DNA of 64,000 bases from Altericroceibacterium endophyticum (GTDB lineage: Bacteria; Pseudomonadota; Alphaproteobacteria; Sphingomonadales; Sphingomonadaceae): the NCBI RefSeq assembly GCF_009827595.1, contig NZ_WTYT01000002.1, forward strand, positions 248,001 through 312,000. The letters are read 5' to 3'. The translations under genes were made by a program, and so were the position numbers. Of this stretch, positions 9,236-18,643 are shown one piece after another. How positions within the stretch are numbered: position 1 is the stretch's first letter; each line of letters starts with the position of its first letter. The notes beneath the pieces are model-generated. The model had not been told where the DNA came from and searched no databases. It saw nothing but the letters and a program-made list of their open reading frames with translations.

Positions 9236-10921
9236 ATGTCTGCGGCCGATTCGTTTGATTATATTATTGTGGGGGCTGGCTCTGCGGGCTGCGTGCTGGC
9301 CAATCGGCTGAGCGCGGACCCGACGAAACGCGTGCTGCTGCTCGAAGCTGGCGGCAGCCACAAACGCTTCTATCTGACCATGCCCATGGCCTTCCTGCGG
9401 GCGCTGATGAAGCCCGAATTCACCTGGGGCTACATGTCGGAGCCGGAGCCGCATCTCAACGGACGGCGCATCCCGCTACCGCGTGGCAAAGTGCTGGGCG
9501 GTTCGTCCTCAATCAACGGTATGTTCTACATGCGCGGCCACAGCCGCGATTTCGACGGCTGGCGACAGATGGGCTGCACCGGCTGGGGATATGACAGCGT
9601 GCTGCCCTATTTCCGCCGGATGGAGGATAGCTGGCGCGGTGAGAACGAATATCACGGCGACAAAGGTCCGCTCAGCGTGGTCGCGGTCGATACGGAAAAG
9701 CGCCTCCATCATCCGCTGATGGATTCGGCCGAGGCCGCTGGCTACAGTACCAGCGACGATCTCGCCGGAGAGGTCGAGGAAGGCTTCGCCCGCGGGGAAC
9801 TGACCATCGATCGAAAGGGTCGCCGTCATTCCACCGCACGCGCCTATCTGGAACCCGCGATGGAGCGTTCCAACCTCACCATCATCACCGGTGCCAAAAC
9901 CCGCCGCGTGCTGATGGACGGTAAACGCGCGATCGGGGTGGAATATCTGCACGAGGATGAACTCAAGACCGCCCATGCGAAGGGTGAAGTCATCCTGTCG
10001 GGCGGGTCCTATAACTCGCCTCAATTGCTGATGCTGTCCGGCATTGGCCCGGCAGAACATCTCACCGATAAAGGCATTGCGGTGCAGCACGATCTGCCGG
10101 GTGTGGGCCGCAATTTGTCTGAGCATCCGCGCGTCCCGCTAACCTTCAAACTGAAGAAGCCGGTCAGCTTTCTCAACGAGTTGCGGCTTGATCGCGTTGT
10201 GCGCTCGGTCGCGCGCTGGGCGCTCAGCGGCAAGGGAGCCTTCGCCAGTCAGCTCAACAGTGCGAATATCATCCTGCGCAGCCGTGAAGGTCTGGAGCAA
10301 CCCGATATTCAGCTCTTCGCCAATCCGATCCGGCTCGATGCGCAAATATGGTTTCCCGGCTGGCGCAAGAAGCAGGAGGATCAGATCATCGCCGATGTCA
10401 TCCTGCTTCACCCGGCCAGCCGTGGCTGGATGGAACTGCGCTCGGCCGATCCCGATGACAGCCCGGCCATCACGCTCAACAATTTTGCCGACCCGGAAGA
10501 TTTCGCCACGGCGCGGCGCGGGATTGAAATCGCCCGCAAGGTCTATCGCACCGAGCCGCAGGCAGAACTGACCGGAGATGAAGTGGTCCCCGGCGCCGAT
10601 CTGACCAGCGAGCAGGAGCTGAACGACTATATCCGCCGTACCGCCGGTGTGACCCAGCATCCGGTCGGCACCTGCACGATGGGCCAGGGGCCGATGGCGG
10701 TGGTCGATCCCGAATTGCGTGTGCACGGGCTGGAAGGCCTGCGCGTGGTCGATGCATCGATCATGCCGACCGTGCCCGGCGCCAACACCAATGCCGCAAC
10801 CATCATGATCGCCGAAAAGGCATCTGACATGATCCTGGGCAAAGCGCCCCTCCCCGCCGAAGATCCACGCGATCAGACGCGCGACACAATCTCAAATTCC
10901 AACGCAGAGGTACCAGCATGA
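9236..10921 (+). CDS. GMC-family FAD alcohol oxidoreductase, copy 1
   Basis: Flavoprotein of the glucose-methanol-choline family, expected to oxidise a primary alcohol to an aldehyde. Visible are the N-terminal FAD motif VGAGSAGCVLANRL, the GMC signature PRGKVLGGSSSINGMFY, SGGSYNSPQLLMLSGIGP, and the C-terminal catalytic His (TQHPVGTCTMG) and Asn (PGANTNAATIMI). 561 residues, normal length. A purine-rich AGAGGAG precedes ATG 9236. It overlaps the ALDH start by ATGA, which suggests a two-step alcohol to acid conversion. Family members act on lignin-dimer side chains in Sphingobium (PhcC/PhcD, HpvZ), so a similar role is plausible but unproven. Confidence 0.88.
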   Translation: MSAADSFDYIIVGAGSAGCVLANRLSADPTKRVLLLEAGGSHKRFYLTMPMAFLRALMKPEFTWGYMSEPEPHLNGRRIPLPRGKVLGGSSSINGMFYMRGHSRDFDGWRQMGCTGWGYDSVLPYFRRMEDSWRGENEYHGDKGPLSVVAVDTEKRLHHPLMDSAEAAGYSTSDDLAGEVEEGFARGELTIDRKGRRHSTARAYLEPAMERSNLTIITGAKTRRVLMDGKRAIGVEYLHEDELKTAHAKGEVILSGGSYNSPQLLMLSGIGPAEHLTDKGIAVQHDLPGVGRNLSEHPRVPLTFKLKKPVSFLNELRLDRVVRSVARWALSGKGAFASQLNSANIILRSREGLEQPDIQLFANPIRLDAQIWFPGWRKKQEDQIIADVILLHPASRGWMELRSADPDDSPAITLNNFADPEDFATARRGIEIARKVYRTEPQAELTGDEVVPGADLTSEQELNDYIRRTAGVTQHPVGTCTMGQGPMAVVDPELRVHGLEGLRVVDASIMPTVPGANTNAATIMIAEKASDMILGKAPLPAEDPRDQTRDTISNSNAEVPA

Positions 10922-12429
10922 ACGCCCCTACCAATTTCGATCTCGACGCGCTCAAAGCCGATCTTTCGGCAAAATCGCGCGAACTTTTCATCGGCGGCAA
11001 ATATGTCCCCGCCGCCAGTGGCGAAACGATCGACGTCGTCAATCCTGCAACGGGCCAGAGCTTCGCCACTGCCGCTGCCGGCGGTGAGGAAGATATCAAT
11101 CGCGCCGTCGCCGCTGCACGCAAGGCATTTGACGGGGGCTGGCCGCAGACCAGCCCCGCCCAGCGCGCCCGGCTGATGCTAAAACTGGCCGATCTGATCG
11201 AAGCCAATGCCGACGAACTGGCCTTCACCGAAACGCTCGACAACGGCATGCCGCTGATGATGGCGAAGATGGGCGCGGTCGGCGCCGCAGCCGAACAGTT
11301 GCGTTATAATGCCGGCTGGGCGACCAAGATCACGGGTGAGACGATCACCCCCTCCTTCCCCGGCGAATGGCAATGCATGACACTGCGCCAGCCGGTCGGC
11401 GTGGTCGGCGCGATCGTGCCGTGGAATTTCCCCTTCGCCATGGCGGTCAGCAAACTGGCCGCTGCTCTGGCCGCTGGCTGCACCATCGTGCTGAAGCCCG
11501 CCGAACAGACGCCGCTCACCGCCGCGCTGCTGGGCCGTTTGATTGGTGAGGCTGGCTTCCCGGAAGGCGTGGTCAATATCGTCACCGGCTATGGCCACAG
11601 CGCCGGTGCCGCGCTTGCCGCGCATCCTGATGTCAACAAGGTCAGCTTCACCGGCTCCACCGCGATCGGCAAGGAAATCATCCGCGCCTCCACCGGCAAT
11701 CTCAAGCGCGTGACGCTCGAACTGGGCGGTAAATCGCCCACGGTGATCTTTGGCGATGCCGATCTCTCGAAAGCGATCCCCTCCGCCGCGATGGGGATTT
11801 TCGGCAATTCGGGGCAGGTTTGCGCCGCAGGTTCACGTCTGTTCGCGCATGAAAGCGTTTTTGAACAAGTGGTTGAAGGGATCAGCGCGATGGCGCAGAA
11901 TCTCAAAGTTGGCTCCGGCCTTTCTCCTGAAACCCAGATGGGTCCGCTCGTCTCCGACAAGCAGCAAGAACGCGTGCTCTCCTATATCGAAAGCGGCGGC
12001 TCCGAAGGTGCGAGTGTTGCCGTGGGTGGTGGAACCGTCACACCGGAGGGCTGCGAAGGTGGCTATTTCGTGCAGCCGACGGTCCTCACCGGCACGGTGT
12101 CGGGCATGAAAGTGGTGGAAGAGGAAATCTTCGGCCCGGTCCTGTGCGCCATGCGGTTTGGCGATGACGATATCGACATGATCGCCAAATCGGCCAATGC
12201 GTCCGATTACGGTCTCTCCTCCAGCATCTGGACCGAGAATATCACCTCCGCGCTCAAGCTGGCGCGGCGTCTTGAGGCGGGCAATGTCCGCATAAACGGC
12301 GTGGGCGGCGGGGTTGACCCGGCATTGCCGCTGGGCGGCTTCAAACAGTCCGGCTGGGGCCGTGAATGCGGCCGCGCCGGGGTGGAAGCCTATACGGAGC
12401 TGAAAACGGTCTCGATCGGTCTGGGGTAA
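10918..12429 (+). CDS. NAD(P)-dependent aldehyde dehydrogenase, copy 1
   Basis: Oxidises an aldehyde to its acid, most likely the product of the overlapping GMC enzyme. The 503 residues show the ALDH core: PWNFPFAMAVSKLAAALAAG, the catalytic Glu in LELGGKSPT, the catalytic Cys in GNSGQVCAAGSR, and EEEIFGPVL. The ATG overlaps the GMC stop. The operon ends in the terminator at 12451. Substrate unknown; an aromatic or arylpropanoid aldehyde is the contextual guess. Confidence 0.92.
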   Translation: MNAPTNFDLDALKADLSAKSRELFIGGKYVPAASGETIDVVNPATGQSFATAAAGGEEDINRAVAAARKAFDGGWPQTSPAQRARLMLKLADLIEANADELAFTETLDNGMPLMMAKMGAVGAAAEQLRYNAGWATKITGETITPSFPGEWQCMTLRQPVGVVGAIVPWNFPFAMAVSKLAAALAAGCTIVLKPAEQTPLTAALLGRLIGEAGFPEGVVNIVTGYGHSAGAALAAHPDVNKVSFTGSTAIGKEIIRASTGNLKRVTLELGGKSPTVIFGDADLSKAIPSAAMGIFGNSGQVCAAGSRLFAHESVFEQVVEGISAMAQNLKVGSGLSPETQMGPLVSDKQQERVLSYIESGGSEGASVAVGGGTVTPEGCEGGYFVQPTVLTGTVSGMKVVEEEIFGPVLCAMRFGDDDIDMIAKSANASDYGLSSSIWTENITSALKLARRLEAGNVRINGVGGGVDPALPLGGFKQSGWGRECGRAGVEAYTELKTVSIGLG

Positions 12430-12450
12430 GCCCACACCAATCTGAAATTG

Positions 12451-12483
12451 GGGGGGTAGTGCATCGCACCGCCCCCCTTTTTT
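12451..12483 (+). terminator. Terminator after the GMC-ALDH operon
   Basis: Six Gs (12451-12456) pair with six Cs (12472-12477), with a second inner stem GTGC/GCAC. Six Ts follow (12478-12483). It lies 21 bases after the ALDH stop and 4 bases before the end of the convergent pit gene. Confidence 0.8.
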
Positions 12484-12487
12484 GTCG

Positions 12488-14101
12488 TTACCCGAAAACC
12501 GAGTTCAAGACCCAGAAACAGCCCGCCGCCATCAATGCGGCCGCAGGCAGCGTCACCACCCAGGCGAGCGCAATCGGCTTCATCAGGCTCCAGTTCGTCT
12601 GCCGGTTGACCAGACCGATCCCCAGCACCGCGCCGATCAGAATATGCGTGCTCGATACCGGCAGCCCCATGGTGGAGGCCAGCATCACCACCGCCGCAGC
12701 GGAAAGCTCCGCCGCGAAGCCTGATGCCGGATGCATTTCGGTGAGATTGCGGCCCACCGTCTGAATCACTTCCTTGCCGATGAACCACAGGCCCACCACC
12801 AGCGCGATACCGAAAGAGATCATCGCCGGTGCCGGAACCGCCGCAGAAGCGTTGATCTGCCCATTGCGCAGCACATCCAGAATCGCCGCGAAGGGGCCGA
12901 TCGCATTGGCAATGTCATTCGCACCATGGCTGAAGGCAAAGCCCGAAGCCGTGAACACCTGCAGCCAGCTGAAGATCAGAAAAGTGGACCGGTCGAGCGA
13001 ATTGCCCCGCAGCGTTCGTGCGAAGATATAGGTCGCCATCCACACCACGGCGGCGATCATGCCCATGATCAGGTAATTGTTCAGCGTGGTGAGGCCCAGA
13101 TGCATGTTCTTCAATCCCTTGAAGAGCAGCATGGAGGAAATGATCGCGGCCCCGCCGGCAGCTACCAGTGGCACCCAGTTCTGCAGCGCCCTATGCGCGG
13201 CGACATTCTCTTTCTTCTGCTTCAGATCATGCAATTTGCGGTAATAATCGGTCTCCAGATCTTCCGGACTGAAGGTATCCTCAGACAGCGCCTCGGCATC
13301 GCGGACCATCATATGGGTGTAGGATATTTTCTGAATGTCGCTCAGCCGTTCAAACGCGTTCTTGTGCTCATCGCGCAGTCTGCGCCGTTCCTGCCGCAAC
13401 TCCTGCAGCCGTTCCTTCATCCGATCATTATAGCGCAGGATATGCGTTTTGATCTGATAGAACAGCGCATAGGAGACGAGGCCGCCCAGCACGGGGGAGA
13501 GCACCCAGGAAATCGCGATCAAGCCAATCTGGTCCCAATGAACCAGGCCCAGCACCGCGTCCCCGCCGCTTAAAAAAGCACCCAATGCAATCGAGCTGCC
13601 AACAATCCCGCCAATGATCGAATGGGTGGTGGAAACCGGCCAGCCACGCCGACTGGCGAAAAGCAGCCACAGTGCCGCCGCCAGCAATGCCGCCATCATG
13701 ATATAGACGAATTGCAGCGGCTGAACCGGCATGGCGGACAAGTCGACGATCCCCTTGCGGATCGTATCCGTCACCTCACCCCCGGCGATCACCGCGCCGC
13801 TGACTTCAAAAATCGCCGCGATCAGCAGCGCCTGCTTGATCGTGATCGTTCCCGCACCCACGCTGGTGCCGAAGGAGTTGGCAACATCATTGCCGCCGAT
13901 ATTGAAGGCCATGAACAAGCCGAAAGCGGTTGCCAGCACGAACAGGACGAGATGGGTGGAGTTCGTATAATCGATCCCCCAGATCAGAAACCAACCCGCC
14001 GAAGCGACCATCAATAAGGCGAAGGCGATACTTGTCCATGGCAAATCCCGCCCTGCACCCTGCATTCCGGACTCGCCCATCTTCGTCACACTGTCCATCA
14101 A
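12488..14101 (-). CDS. pit: Low-affinity inorganic phosphate transporter, PiT/PHO4 family
   Basis: Integral membrane cation-phosphate symporter. The 537 residues carry both copies of the PHO4 signature, [20 protein letters not shown] near the N-terminus and [16 protein letters not shown] in the second half. They are separated by a long charged cytoplasmic loop rich in Arg/Glu (about residues 225-300). Two ATGs in a row make the start ambiguous by one codon. A PhoB-box-like sequence lies 41-60 bases upstream. Confidence 0.93.
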   Translation of the reverse strand: MMDSVTKMGESGMQGAGRDLPWTSIAFALLMVASAGWFLIWGIDYTNSTHLVLFVLATAFGLFMAFNIGGNDVANSFGTSVGAGTITIKQALLIAAIFEVSGAVIAGGEVTDTIRKGIVDLSAMPVQPLQFVYIMMAALLAAALWLLFASRRGWPVSTTHSIIGGIVGSSIALGAFLSGGDAVLGLVHWDQIGLIAISWVLSPVLGGLVSYALFYQIKTHILRYNDRMKERLQELRQERRRLRDEHKNAFERLSDIQKISYTHMMVRDAEALSEDTFSPEDLETDYYRKLHDLKQKKENVAAHRALQNWVPLVAAGGAAIISSMLLFKGLKNMHLGLTTLNNYLIMGMIAAVVWMATYIFARTLRGNSLDRSTFLIFSWLQVFTASGFAFSHGANDIANAIGPFAAILDVLRNGQINASAAVPAPAMISFGIALVVGLWFIGKEVIQTVGRNLTEMHPASGFAAELSAAAVVMLASTMGLPVSSTHILIGAVLGIGLVNRQTNWSLMKPIALAWVVTLPAAALMAAGCFWVLNSVFG

Positions 14102-14141
14102 CGCGTCCCCATACGATTAAGGGGCCGCGTTATTTCCCTAA

Positions 14142-14160
14142 TGTCACCGAATTATGACAG
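14142..14160 (-). promoter_or_regulatory. Possible PhoB box upstream of pit
   Basis: On the minus strand the sequence reads CTGTCAT-AATT-CGGTGAC, resembling the PhoB direct repeat CTGTCAT-N4-CTGTCAC with two mismatches in the second half. It lies just upstream of a phosphate transporter start, which is why it was noted. Confidence 0.4.
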
Positions 14161-14387
14161 GGTTTACCATCCAGCAGCGCATCTTGCCTCACGGAGCAGC
14201 GGGCTGGGTCACAGTGTAGCTATCAGGGAAGCGCACGGCAGCACTGGTCACAGCCATATCCGCAGCGACAAGTGAATGGAAAGCGATGGAGATCATGCAC
14301 TCAGGTCAAACCCTGCCCCGGCATCCCGACCATCACACTTCGAAAAACGAAGAGTAATGTTCAGGCGATCTGATCATGCAGAAAATG

Positions 14388-14463
14388 TGGTGAGCCCTGC
14401 TGGGTTCGAACCAGCGACCTACTGATTAAAAGTCAGTTGCTCTACCGACTGAGCTAAGGGCCC
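14388..14463 (-). tRNA. tRNA-Lys (anticodon TTT)
   Basis: 76 bases on the minus strand, including an encoded CCA end. The acceptor stem GGGCCCT pairs with AGGGCTC, with one G-U pair. The D-arm, the anticodon loop CTTTTAA with TTT, and the T-arm with GTTCGAA are all present. The 5' end is only 12 bases after the folK stop on the same strand, so it may be processed from the aguB-folK transcript. Confidence 0.97.
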
Positions 14464-14475
14464 GACCACGGCGCG

Positions 14476-14970
14476 TCACCTAGGCAGGCTTCGCGGCCGG
14501 GTCAAGCGCGCATGTAGCTGACGGAGCGAAAAGCCCGTCAGCGGGTCGCGCCAATCGGGCGCAATTTCTGCCGCCGGACCGGTCACAAAAAAGCGCCCAC
14601 GAAATTCCGCATGGGGGATGGTGAGCGCTTCATCACTGAAAAAACCCTTATCCCACAATATGATATCCAGATCGAGCGGGCGGGACCGCCAACGCTGGCC
14701 TGCATTATTGCGGCCGAAGCGCGCTTCCACCTGCTTCAATTCGGTCAACAATTCTCGCGGTGAGAGACCTGTGGAAATTACTGCTGCACCATTGGCATAG
14801 CGACGCAGCGACGGGCCGATCGGCGCGCTGTCGATCCAGTGCGATTGCGCCAGCACGTCAATATTGGCCGCCGACAGCTCCTCCAGTGCGGCAGACAGGA
14901 TCGCGCGCGGCGCGCCATATCGGGGGTGGCGCTGATTGGAACCCAGCGCGATCAGATAGAGATGGTTCAA
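14476..14970 (-). CDS. folK: 2-amino-4-hydroxy-6-hydroxymethyldihydropteridine diphosphokinase
   Basis: HPPK transfers pyrophosphate from ATP to the pterin precursor of folate. The 164 residues begin with ALGSNQRHP, continue with a loop giving SAPIGPS, and contain the signature RWRSRPLDLDIILWD with the two metal-binding aspartates, then IPHAEFRGRFFVTGP. It overlaps the upstream aguB by 4 bases and is directly followed by tRNA-Lys. Confidence 0.93.
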   Translation of the reverse strand: MNHLYLIALGSNQRHPRYGAPRAILSAALEELSAANIDVLAQSHWIDSAPIGPSLRRYANGAAVISTGLSPRELLTELKQVEARFGRNNAGQRWRSRPLDLDIILWDKGFFSDEALTIPHAEFRGRFFVTGPAAEIAPDWRDPLTGFSLRQLHARLTRPRSLPR

Positions 14971-15821
14971 ATATCCTCGCAGATCCGGCCATAGAGTTGC
15001 GGGCGGCGGTCGCGGAAGAAGCCCATACCCGCCCGGTGCTTCGCTGCGCGGGCAAGATCGATCGTCGCGCTCAGAACGCCGCTTTCATCCGCACCATATT
15101 CGGCAAGATAATCGCCCCATTCATCCGTAATGAAACTGTGGCCGTAGAATTTCTGCCCCGCGGTTTCCTCGCCAATGCGATTGGCGGCGATGACCGGCAT
15201 GCAATTGGATGCAGCATGGCCGAGCATCGCGCGGCGCCACATGCGGGTGGTATCGAGATCGGCATCATAAGGCTCTGAGCCGATCGCGGTGGGATATAAG
15301 AGCAGCTCCGCCCCTTTGAGCGCCATCACCCGTGCGCATTCGGGATACCACTGGTCCCAGCAAATGCCGACGCCGATCCGCGTGCCAAACAGGTCCCACA
15401 CTTTGAAACCATCATTACCGGGGCGGAAATAGAATTTTTCCTCATAGCCCGGCCCGTCGGGGATGTGGCTCTTGCGGTAAGTTCCCATGATCTCACCATC
15501 CGGGCCGATCATGGCGAGCGTGTTGTAATAATGGTGTCCGTCACGCTCGAAAAAGCTGGTCGGGATGGCAACGCCCAGTGTCTTCGCCAGATGTTGCATC
15601 GCAGTTACGGAAGGGTGCTGCTGTGTTGGGCGAGCCAACACGAACAGCTCCTCCTCTTCCACAGAGCAGAAATAGGGACCGGAAAACAGCTCAGGAGGCA
15701 GGATGACCTGCGCTCCCTCGCCCGCCGCCTGCTCCACCAGAGCGGAGACGGCGGCGATATTTTCCTGTTCATCCTCTGAACCAAGGGCGAGTTGCAATGC
15801 AGCGACGGTGATTTCAGCCAT
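14967..15821 (-). CDS. aguB: N-carbamoylputrescine amidase
   Basis: Nitrilase-superfamily enzyme that hydrolyses N-carbamoylputrescine to putrescine in the agmatine route of polyamine synthesis. The Glu-Lys-Cys triad is visible: E in LPPELFSGPYF, K in YRKSHIPDGPG, C in GICWDQWYPE. These three segments and the 284-residue length match AguB rather than other nitrilases. An agmatine deiminase gene is not in the window. Its end overlaps folK (ATGA). Confidence 0.9.
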   Translation of the reverse strand: MAEITVAALQLALGSEDEQENIAAVSALVEQAAGEGAQVILPPELFSGPYFCSVEEEELFVLARPTQQHPSVTAMQHLAKTLGVAIPTSFFERDGHHYYNTLAMIGPDGEIMGTYRKSHIPDGPGYEEKFYFRPGNDGFKVWDLFGTRIGVGICWDQWYPECARVMALKGAELLLYPTAIGSEPYDADLDTTRMWRRAMLGHAASNCMPVIAANRIGEETAGQKFYGHSFITDEWGDYLAEYGADESGVLSATIDLARAAKHRAGMGFFRDRRPQLYGRICEDI

Positions 15822-15882
15822 GCAGCCTATTTATGCATGCCATGGCAAATGTCTATCGCCACCGAGATTCGCCCGGCATCAC

Positions 15883-17049
15883 TCAATCCGCCAGTAGCAT
15901 ATTGCTCACTCGGCGGCGCAGGCCAGGTGCGAAACTGGCAATTCGCAAGGCCGCATGCCGTCCCACCCAGGCAGGCGGGCGTTCATCGGTAAACAGCTTC
16001 ACGATCAGATTGGTCGCACGGAAGATCGGCATGGCATTCATCTGATGGCGCCGTTCATAAGGGCGCAGCGTTGCCAGAGAACCAATGTCGCGTCCCTTTT
16101 TATGCGCCGCCAGAACGTACTGGGCCAGCAATTCCTGCCCTTGCAGCCCAAGATTGAAACCATGCGCAGTAACCGGATGCATCCCCACTGCCGCATCACC
16201 GATCAGGGCGGCGCGCGGCTTCACGAACTGGCGCGACCAGGTGGTGGCCAATGGATAGAGACAACGCGGCCCATCGACCTGCATCGCGCCCAGTCGGTGG
16301 CGATATCGCCGGGCAACTTCAGCGGCGAATTCTTCCTCCGGCATCGCGCCCAGCTTGGCAGATTCCGCCATGGGCAAAGTGATCACGGCGGACGAACGAT
16401 GATTGTTAAGCGGCAACATGGCCATGGTCTGGTGATGGTCGAACCATTCGGTCGCAACGCCGCCATGATTCCCTTCATGCTTCATTCGGGTAACCAGCAT
16501 GCCCCGGCCAAGGCGGTCGATCTCAGCTGAAATACCCAACTGATCCCGCACCCATGAAAAACGCGAATCTGCCCCGACCAGCAGACGGGCCGAGATCTTT
16601 CGACCATCCTCCAGATCAAGATCAGTCCGGTCTGTCATCCGATGCATTGCCGAGATCGCGCAACCGGAATAGAAATCCACATTGTTCAGCACGTCCAGCT
16701 GACGGTAGAGCGCGCGGCGAATCTGAAAATTGGACACCAGACGCCCTAGCGCTTCCCCCGTTTTGTCTGGCGGGCCAAAGCGCAACGCGAAGGGTGATCC
16801 GCCATTGAGCACGCGTGCTTCACGCAAGGGCGAAACGGCATCAGATGGAATGAATGACCACACATCCAATTGCTTGAGGATATTGATGGAATGATGGGTC
16901 AGCGCGATTTCGCGACCATCATCCTCGGGATTTTCAATCGCTTCGCGCGGCTTGCGATCAACCAGTGCGATTGAAAGGCCGGACCCGGCGAGTGAGCAAG
17001 CAAAGGCCAGCCCTGACGGGCCAGCGCCGATAATTACGATATCATACAT
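15883..17049 (-). CDS. FAD-dependent ubiquinone-biosynthesis hydroxylase (UbiH/UbiF/UbiM type)
   Basis: Flavin monooxygenase predicted to hydroxylate the ubiquinone ring. The 388 residues have the dinucleotide motif IIGAGPSGLAFA at the N-terminus, the DG motif in LLVGADSRFSWVRDQLG, and the GD motif RAALIGDAAVGMHPVTAHG near residue 290. This combination defines the Ubi hydroxylase branch. I cannot decide which ring position it serves; the short length would fit UbiM. Confidence 0.8.
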   Translation of the reverse strand: MYDIVIIGAGPSGLAFACSLAGSGLSIALVDRKPREAIENPEDDGREIALTHHSINILKQLDVWSFIPSDAVSPLREARVLNGGSPFALRFGPPDKTGEALGRLVSNFQIRRALYRQLDVLNNVDFYSGCAISAMHRMTDRTDLDLEDGRKISARLLVGADSRFSWVRDQLGISAEIDRLGRGMLVTRMKHEGNHGGVATEWFDHHQTMAMLPLNNHRSSAVITLPMAESAKLGAMPEEEFAAEVARRYRHRLGAMQVDGPRCLYPLATTWSRQFVKPRAALIGDAAVGMHPVTAHGFNLGLQGQELLAQYVLAAHKKGRDIGSLATLRPYERRHQMNAMPIFRATNLIVKLFTDERPPAWVGRHAALRIASFAPGLRRRVSNMLLAD

Positions 17050-17086
17050 GGCGCCTCCTGCCGGGTGCCATGCACTATTGTTTTAG

Positions 17087-17126
17087 TGCCAATCTTGCGC
17101 CCGATCAAAGACGCGCAAGATTGGCA
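17087..17126. repeat. 14-bp perfect inverted repeat between two minus-strand genes
   Basis: Arms 17087-17100 and 17113-17126 are perfectly complementary around a 12-base loop. It sits between the methyltransferase-like gene (stop at 17139) and the UbiH-type gene. In the minus-strand direction no U-tract follows, so it is not a textbook intrinsic terminator, although so long a stem could stall polymerase or protect RNA ends. Confidence 0.6.
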
Positions 17127-17138
17127 AAAAAGAATGTG

Positions 17139-17981
17139 TCAGGGGCGCTTGCGGAACAGCAAAGTCATACGGTCGCTTTCGCCGATCTGCTCCAATGCGG
17201 GCCGCGTTTCATCGGTTGCGCCGCCCAGGCCTGGCGGGAGCATCCACACGCCGTTCACGTGATTGGCGGGGTCTTTCGGATTGGCGTTGATCTCGCTCGA
17301 ATTGACCAGATCGAAACCATGCGCCTCGAACAGGGCAATCACATCCTTCTGCCTCAGATAGCCCTTATTGCCATCGGTATAGCTGGCCGGAGCATCTTCT
17401 TTCGCGCGGTGCTGTACCACACCGATCAGCCCGTCATCCTTCAGCAGCTTGCGGGCTTCGACCAAAGTCGGCTGAAGCCAGTTGTTGCGCAGAATATTGT
17501 GCATTTCACGGAAGATCAGGAAACGGTCGACCGTGCCATCAAGGCTTTCGGGTACGCTACCGAGATTGACGCCGGTGATTTCGGTGCCGTCGTCGCCGAC
17601 CCATTCTTCAACTTGCGCCGGCAATTTCTCAGAATAATTGCGCAGGGAGGCCATGAAGCCCGTCGCATCCGGGGCAACCTTCGGATTGAGGCCGATATAA
17701 TGGCCCTCAGAACCAAGATAGGGCACCAGAACCCGCGTGTACCAGCCGCTCGAGGGCATGTAATCGACCACCGCCATGCCGGGTTCGACCTGGAAGAATG
17801 CGAGCGTTTCGGCTGGATGCCGGTAGACATCGCGGGCGCGATCTTCGTCACGGCGCGAGTCGGCCAGCACGGCAGCGATATTTTCGGAACTTTCCACCCC
17901 TTCGCCTGCTTGAGCGAATGAGACGTTTGGCAAGGCGCAAGCCATTCCAAACGCAGCGAATAAGGCGATAGTCCGGCGCAT
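17139..17981 (-). CDS. Exported methyltransferase-like protein
   Basis: A 280-residue protein with an N-terminal signal peptide (RRTIALFAAFGMACALPNV, then FAQA) followed by a class I methyltransferase-like fold. Motif I appears as VVDYMPSSGWYTRVLVPYL, followed by GHYIGLNP and the late segment LKDDGLIGVVQHRA. It resembles a family of predicted exported methyltransferases. Export is puzzling for a SAM-dependent enzyme, so it may bind a different ligand. Divergent from msrA with 118 bases between. Confidence 0.75.
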   Translation of the reverse strand: MRRTIALFAAFGMACALPNVSFAQAGEGVESSENIAAVLADSRRDEDRARDVYRHPAETLAFFQVEPGMAVVDYMPSSGWYTRVLVPYLGSEGHYIGLNPKVAPDATGFMASLRNYSEKLPAQVEEWVGDDGTEITGVNLGSVPESLDGTVDRFLIFREMHNILRNNWLQPTLVEARKLLKDDGLIGVVQHRAKEDAPASYTDGNKGYLRQKDVIALFEAHGFDLVNSSEINANPKDPANHVNGVWMLPPGLGGATDETRPALEQIGESDRMTLLFRKRP

Positions 17982-18099
17982 ATGTCTCTCCCATGTCTAT
18001 GGTCTTTGCAGACTATCGCACATCCGCCCCATGACAAGTGGCGATGCGTTCCCTAATTGGAGGCCCAGCGCATCGCACCGAATAAACAGGAGATTTTCG

Positions 18100-18639
18100 A
18101 TGAGTGACACCCAGACAGCTATTCTGGCCGGAGGGTGCTTCTGGTGCACCGAGGCCGTGTTCCGTGATGTCGTAGGCGTCAAAGAGGTTGAAAGCGGCTA
18201 TACCGGCGGCATGGTGACCAGCCCGACTTACAAGCAGGTCTGCTCCGGCACGACCGGTCATGCCGAAGCGATCAAGATCACTTTCGATCCGGACGCTATA
18301 TCCTATGCCGAATTGCTGGAAGTCTTCATGGCGACGCACGATCCGACCCAGCTGAACCGTCAGGGCAATGATGTTGGCACCCAATATCGCTCCGCGATCT
18401 TCCCGCAGGACGCATCACAGCAGGCCGATGCGCATGTCGCGATCGAACGCGCCAATGCGGAACTGGATGGTCATGTGGTGACGGCGATTGAGGGCCCGGC
18501 CATGTGGTATCCGGCTGAAGATGATCATCAGGAATATTGGGAAGGCGACGGACAGCGCAATCCCTATTGCCTCGCCGTCATTCCTCCCAAGCTACAGAAA
18601 TTGCGCAAGAGCTTTGCTGAAAAGAGCAAATCAGCCTGA
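18100..18639 (+). CDS. msrA: Peptide-methionine (S)-S-oxide reductase MsrA
   Basis: Repairs S-methionine sulfoxide in proteins. The catalytic motif GGCFWCTEA is at the N-terminus, with GYTGG and the substrate segment TQYRSAIF further on. ATG 18100 is preferred over an in-frame ATG 69 bases upstream because CAGGAG (18087-18092) stands in front and the catalytic motif then falls at the usual position. It ends 4 bases from the convergent rsmB stop. Confidence 0.95.
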   Translation: MSDTQTAILAGGCFWCTEAVFRDVVGVKEVESGYTGGMVTSPTYKQVCSGTTGHAEAIKITFDPDAISYAELLEVFMATHDPTQLNRQGNDVGTQYRSAIFPQDASQQADAHVAIERANAELDGHVVTAIEGPAMWYPAEDDHQEYWEGDGQRNPYCLAVIPPKLQKLRKSFAEKSKSA

Positions 18640-18643
18640 TTGA

